From JBOGED01 sp050743625 (GTDB lineage: Bacteria > Actinomycetota > Nitriliruptoria > Euzebyales > Egibacteraceae), in NCBI GenBank assembly GCA_050743625.1, contig JBOGED010000446.1, forward strand, positions 1 to 14,420: DNA of 14,420 bases. Reading direction: 5' to 3'. This document shows, piece after piece, positions 12,377 to 14,420 of this stretch; the stretch's first letter is position 1; each line of letters starts with the position of its first letter. Under the pieces are notes generated by a model that made no database searches, had not been told where the DNA came from, and saw only the letters and a program-made list of their open reading frames with translations. The translations under genes were made by a program, and so were the position numbers.

Positions 12377-12690
12377 GCGTTCGCTCCGGCGTGATGCCGC
12401 AGCGATACGTAATCACGTAATAGGCACCGACGCCAACAAGAGGGAGCGGCACGCTTCCCACCCGGCGAGGCCCAACCGTGGAGACGGTTGTTACCCCAGT
12501 GCGGGTCCACAGGTGTCACGCGCTCGTCCCAGTAAAGGGACGCGTGCGTGCGCTTCGACTTCGTCTGGGCCGCTGCGTCTGCGCAGCGGCTTTACCGTTC
12601 TTGCACTCGCCTCGCCATGCCGGCGTCGCCCGCCTTCTTCACGCGGGGATCCGGCAGGGTCCCGCCCCCACCGGACGAGGAGGATTCCAG
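12377..12690 (+). promoter_or_regulatory. Structured 5' leader of infC-rpmI-rplT
   Basis: The 358-base gene-free stretch before infC holds successive hairpins. TACGT/ACGTA lies at 12406-12419; CAACCGT (12473-12479) pairs with ACGGTTG (12484-12490); CGTCCC (12525-12530) pairs with GGGACG (12537-12542); and the attenuator-like stem is at 12569-12590. In other bacteria this operon is autoregulated by L20 or IF3 through its leader, so a regulatory RNA is likely here. I do not recognise it as a described leader class. Confidence 0.45.
12569..12602 (+). terminator. Attenuator-like hairpin in the infC leader
   Basis: GCCGCTGCG (12569-12577) pairs perfectly with CGCAGCGGC (12582-12590) around TCTG and is followed by TTTACCGTTCTT, a broken T-rich run. 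It lies 100 bases before the infC start, the position expected for premature termination control. Confidence 0.5.
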
Positions 12691-13251
12691 ATCGACCGAG
12701 AACCTCGGGTCAATGAGCGCATCAGGGTTCCGGAGGTCCGCCTGATCGGACTAGACGGCGAGCAGGTCGGCATTACCCCCCTGGCAGAGGCGCTGAGACT
12801 GGCCCGCGAACAAGATATGGACTTGGTCGAGGTAGCGGCGAACGCGCGTCCACCCGTGTGCCGCATCATGGATTACGGGAAGTACAAGTACCAGCAAGCC
12901 GTCAAGGCGAAGGAGGCGCGGAAGCGCCAGAGCCACATCGTCATCAAGGAGATGAAGATGCGGCCGAAGATCGACAACCATGACTACGCGACGAAGTCGC
13001 GGCACGTCGAGCGCTTTCTCCGCGATGGCAGCAAGGTCAAGGCAACGATCATGTTCCGCGGGCGCGAGATGGCCCACCAAGAGTTGGGGAAGCGATTGCT
13101 CGACCGCCTGGCCGCTGACATGGAGGCGCTCGCCTACGTGGAGAGCGCGCCGAACACCGAGGGTCGCAACATGACCATGGTCCTCGCCCCGCACAAGGAG
13201 TTACTCCAAAGTGCCCGCGACCGGCAGCAGCCAGAAGCGCAAGCGGGCTGA
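12691..13251 (+). CDS. infC: Translation initiation factor IF-3, ATC start codon
   Basis: IF-3 binds the 30S subunit, prevents early joining of 50S and checks the start codon and initiator tRNA. The N-terminal domain begins REPRVNERIRVPEVRLIG (3-20), with the signature CRIMDYGKYKYQ (57-68). A lysine-rich linker follows, then the C-terminal domain KEMKMRPKIDNHDYATK to MVLAPHK (86-169). The length of 186 is normal. The start is ATC at 12691: GAGGAGGA lies 6 bases upstream and family homology begins there. A GTG at 12478 would add 71 residues that resemble no IF-3. A rare start codon is a known feature of infC, because IF-3 rejects such codons and so limits its own synthesis. It is followed by rpmI and rplT. 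Confidence 0.93.
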   Translation: MDREPRVNERIRVPEVRLIGLDGEQVGITPLAEALRLAREQDMDLVEVAANARPPVCRIMDYGKYKYQQAVKAKEARKRQSHIVIKEMKMRPKIDNHDYATKSRHVERFLRDGSKVKATIMFRGREMAHQELGKRLLDRLAADMEALAYVESAPNTEGRNMTMVLAPHKELLQSARDRQQPEAQAG

Positions 13252-13275
13252 TGAGCACGACAAGGACGCAACACG

Positions 13276-13473
13276 ATGCCCAAGCAAAAGACACACTCGG
13301 GAGCCAAGAAGCGCTTCCGCCTGACGAAGAACGGTAAGGTCATCCGGCAGAGGATGGGCATGAATCACATCCTCGAGAAGAAGTCCTCCACGCGGAAGCG
13401 GCGCCTTAACCAAGAGACCACGTTGTCCGGTGGTGACGCGAACAGGATCAAGCGTCTGCTCGGTGGCCGCTAG
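13276..13473 (+). CDS. rpmI: 50S ribosomal protein L35
   Basis: L35 is a small basic protein of the large ribosomal subunit. The family pattern MPKQKTHSGAKKRFRLTKNG opens the protein, followed by HILEKKSSTRKRRLNQ and the C-terminal DANRIKRLLGGR. The length of 65 is normal. AAGGA lies about 9 bases before the ATG at 13276, and the gene starts 24 bases after infC. It sits in the conserved order infC-rpmI-rplT, almost certainly on one transcript with them. Confidence 0.97.
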   Translation: MPKQKTHSGAKKRFRLTKNGKVIRQRMGMNHILEKKSSTRKRRLNQETTLSGGDANRIKRLLGGR

Positions 13474-13520
13474 CGCCTGCCGGGAGGGGACTGACACAAG
13501 ACTGAAGGAGTCGAGCGCAG

Positions 13521-13898
13521 ATGGCACGCGTAAAGCGTGGGGTGCACGGGCGCAAGTCGCGCCGTACAGTGATGAACCGCGCGAAAGGGTTCCGTGGAGC
13601 TCACAGCCGGCGATACAAGGTTGCGAACGAGTCCGTCATGCACGCCCTGCGGTACTCGTACCGCGACCGGCGGCGGCGCAAGGGTGATTTCCGCAAGCTG
13701 TGGATCACCAGGATCAACGCCGCGGCCCGGCAAGACGGGCTGTCCTATAGCCGGTTCATCAACGGGCTGAAGCGCGCCGACGTCGAGGTGGACCGTAAGG
13801 TCCTCGCCGATCTCGCCGTGCGTGACCCGAGCGCGTTCCGCGCGTTGGTCGGCATCGCCAAGCAAGCCCTGGAAAACCCCGTCGCGGAGCCCAGCTGA
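13521..13898 (+). CDS. rplT: 50S ribosomal protein L20
   Basis: L20 binds 23S rRNA early in large-subunit assembly, and in several bacteria it also represses its own operon by binding the leader RNA. Family sequence is complete: ARVKRGVHGRKSRRTVMNRAKGFRG at the N-terminal basic arm (given here by its first and last residues, 2-26), YRDRRRRKGDFRKLWITRINAA (47-68) and the globular C-terminus with LADLAVRDPSAFRALV. The length of 125 is slightly above the usual 117-120 because of a short C-terminal extension. AAGGAG lies 10 bases before the ATG at 13521. The structured leader upstream of infC is the natural place for L20 feedback (inference). Confidence 0.97.
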   Translation: MARVKRGVHGRKSRRTVMNRAKGFRGAHSRRYKVANESVMHALRYSYRDRRRRKGDFRKLWITRINAAARQDGLSYSRFINGLKRADVEVDRKVLADLAVRDPSAFRALVGIAKQALENPVAEPS

Positions 13899-13928
13899 TC
13901 CTCTCCCGACCGCCCGACCGATGGACTG

Positions 13929-14420
13929 ATGCATCTCGTCGCGAGCACACAGAACAGCGCGGTGAAGGCTGCCCGCAAGCTTGCCGCCCGCCGCGGGCGT
14001 GAGCGTGCGGATGCATTCCTGGTCGAGGGACCTCAGGCCGTCGGGGAGGCGCTGGGCTGCCTGCGCGACCTGTTCGTGACGGATGCGAGTCTCGCTCGCC
14101 ATCCCGAGCTTGCGGCACGGGCAGCGGGTCACGGCATCAACGTAATCCGGGTGACCGAGGAGGTGCTGTCGAGCATCTCCAGCACGGTGACTCCTCAGGG
14201 AGTAGTCGGTGTGGCGGAGGTATCGCGGCCGCATTTGACTAGTATCCTCGCGACTGCGACGCTTCTCGTCGTGGGTACGCGGGTAGCGGATCCAGGCAAC
14301 GTCGGCGCTCTCGTCCGGGTCGCCGACGCGGGTGGCGTGGACGCCGTTGTGCTCACCGCGGGCAGCGTCGATCCGTGGAATCCCAAGGCTGTGCGAGCCT
14401 CCGCGGGGTCCTTGTTTCAC
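13929..14420 (+). CDS. SpoU/TrmH-family RNA 2'-O-methyltransferase, 3' end cut by window
   Basis: Members of this family use S-adenosylmethionine to methylate ribose 2'-hydroxyls in rRNA or tRNA and have a knotted SPOUT fold. The visible 164 residues cover an N-terminal L30e-like substrate-binding domain (about 1-100, with FLVEGPQAVGEAL and TPQGVVGVAEV) and the start of the SPOUT domain. Motif 1, ADPGNVGALVRVADAGG, is at about 119-135, and the NPKAVRASAGSLF box is at about 151-163. The rest, including the final SAM-binding motif, lies beyond 14420. The ATG at 13929 is the only standard start after the in-frame rplT stop, which is 30 bases upstream; the ribosome site is weak. Location after rplT is typical for actinobacteria. 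The exact RNA target cannot be read from the sequence. Confidence 0.9.
   Translation, partial: MHLVASTQNSAVKAARKLAARRGRERADAFLVEGPQAVGEALGCLRDLFVTDASLARHPELAARAAGHGINVIRVTEEVLSSISSTVTPQGVVGVAEVSRPHLTSILATATLLVVGTRVADPGNVGALVRVADAGGVDAVVLTAGSVDPWNPKAVRASAGSLFH

Noticed and set aside
12478..12690. Extending infC upstream to the GTG at 12478
   Set aside because: The added 71 residues are Arg/Ala/Leu-rich, resemble no IF-3 N-terminus, and would place hairpins and the strong ribosome site at 12677-12684 inside the coding region. ATC at 12691 fits spacing and homology.

Overview
The window is high-GC DNA that reads as an actinomycete (Actinomycetota) chromosome. Support comes from the degenerate PriA, the FMN-riboswitch rib operon, the infC-rpmI-rplT order and the tightly overlapping TGATG junctions. 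I cannot assign a genus from the sequence alone.

Region 1 (1-4721) is a housekeeping operon on the + strand: priA (replication-restart protein that has lost its helicase motifs), def (peptide deformylase), fmt (Met-tRNA formyltransferase) and rsmB (16S rRNA m5C methyltransferase). Fmt and Def act at opposite ends of the N-formylmethionine cycle. Region 2 (4722-7741) is a riboflavin operon. It has a leader with a strong 12-bp hairpin, a textbook FMN riboswitch (4808-4945) and a stem that can mask the ribD ribosome binding site, followed by ribD, ribBA and ribH, joined by 1-base overlaps. The riboflavin synthase gene ribE, usually between ribD and ribBA, is absent, and so is rpe.

Region 3 (7549-10137) is a divergent pair: a class A FAD monooxygenase on the - strand and a TetR regulator on the + strand. 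They are separated by a perfect 20-bp palindrome that overlaps the predicted -35 boxes of both genes. The monooxygenase frame has no stop at its natural end and runs about 190 bp antisense into ribH.

Region 4 (10138-11195) has no convincing gene. It is a mosaic of direct repeats, hairpins and palindromes, including an 850-bp segment (10301-11150) bounded by about 31-bp imperfect terminal inverted repeats. Inside are a run of stem-loops, twin related hairpins and a perfect 36-bp palindrome. This is the least ordinary part of the window and looks like a non-autonomous or decayed mobile element.

Region 5 (11196-14420) returns to core genes: a stand-alone prepilin peptidase, a DUF1844-like protein, then infC (rare ATC start behind a structured leader with an attenuator-like hairpin), rpmI, rplT and the 5' part of a SpoU-family RNA methyltransferase cut by the window edge. 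Three genes (tetR, the peptidase and the DUF1844-like gene) have a -10 box 6-7 bases before the ATG and no ribosome binding site, as expected for leaderless mRNAs.
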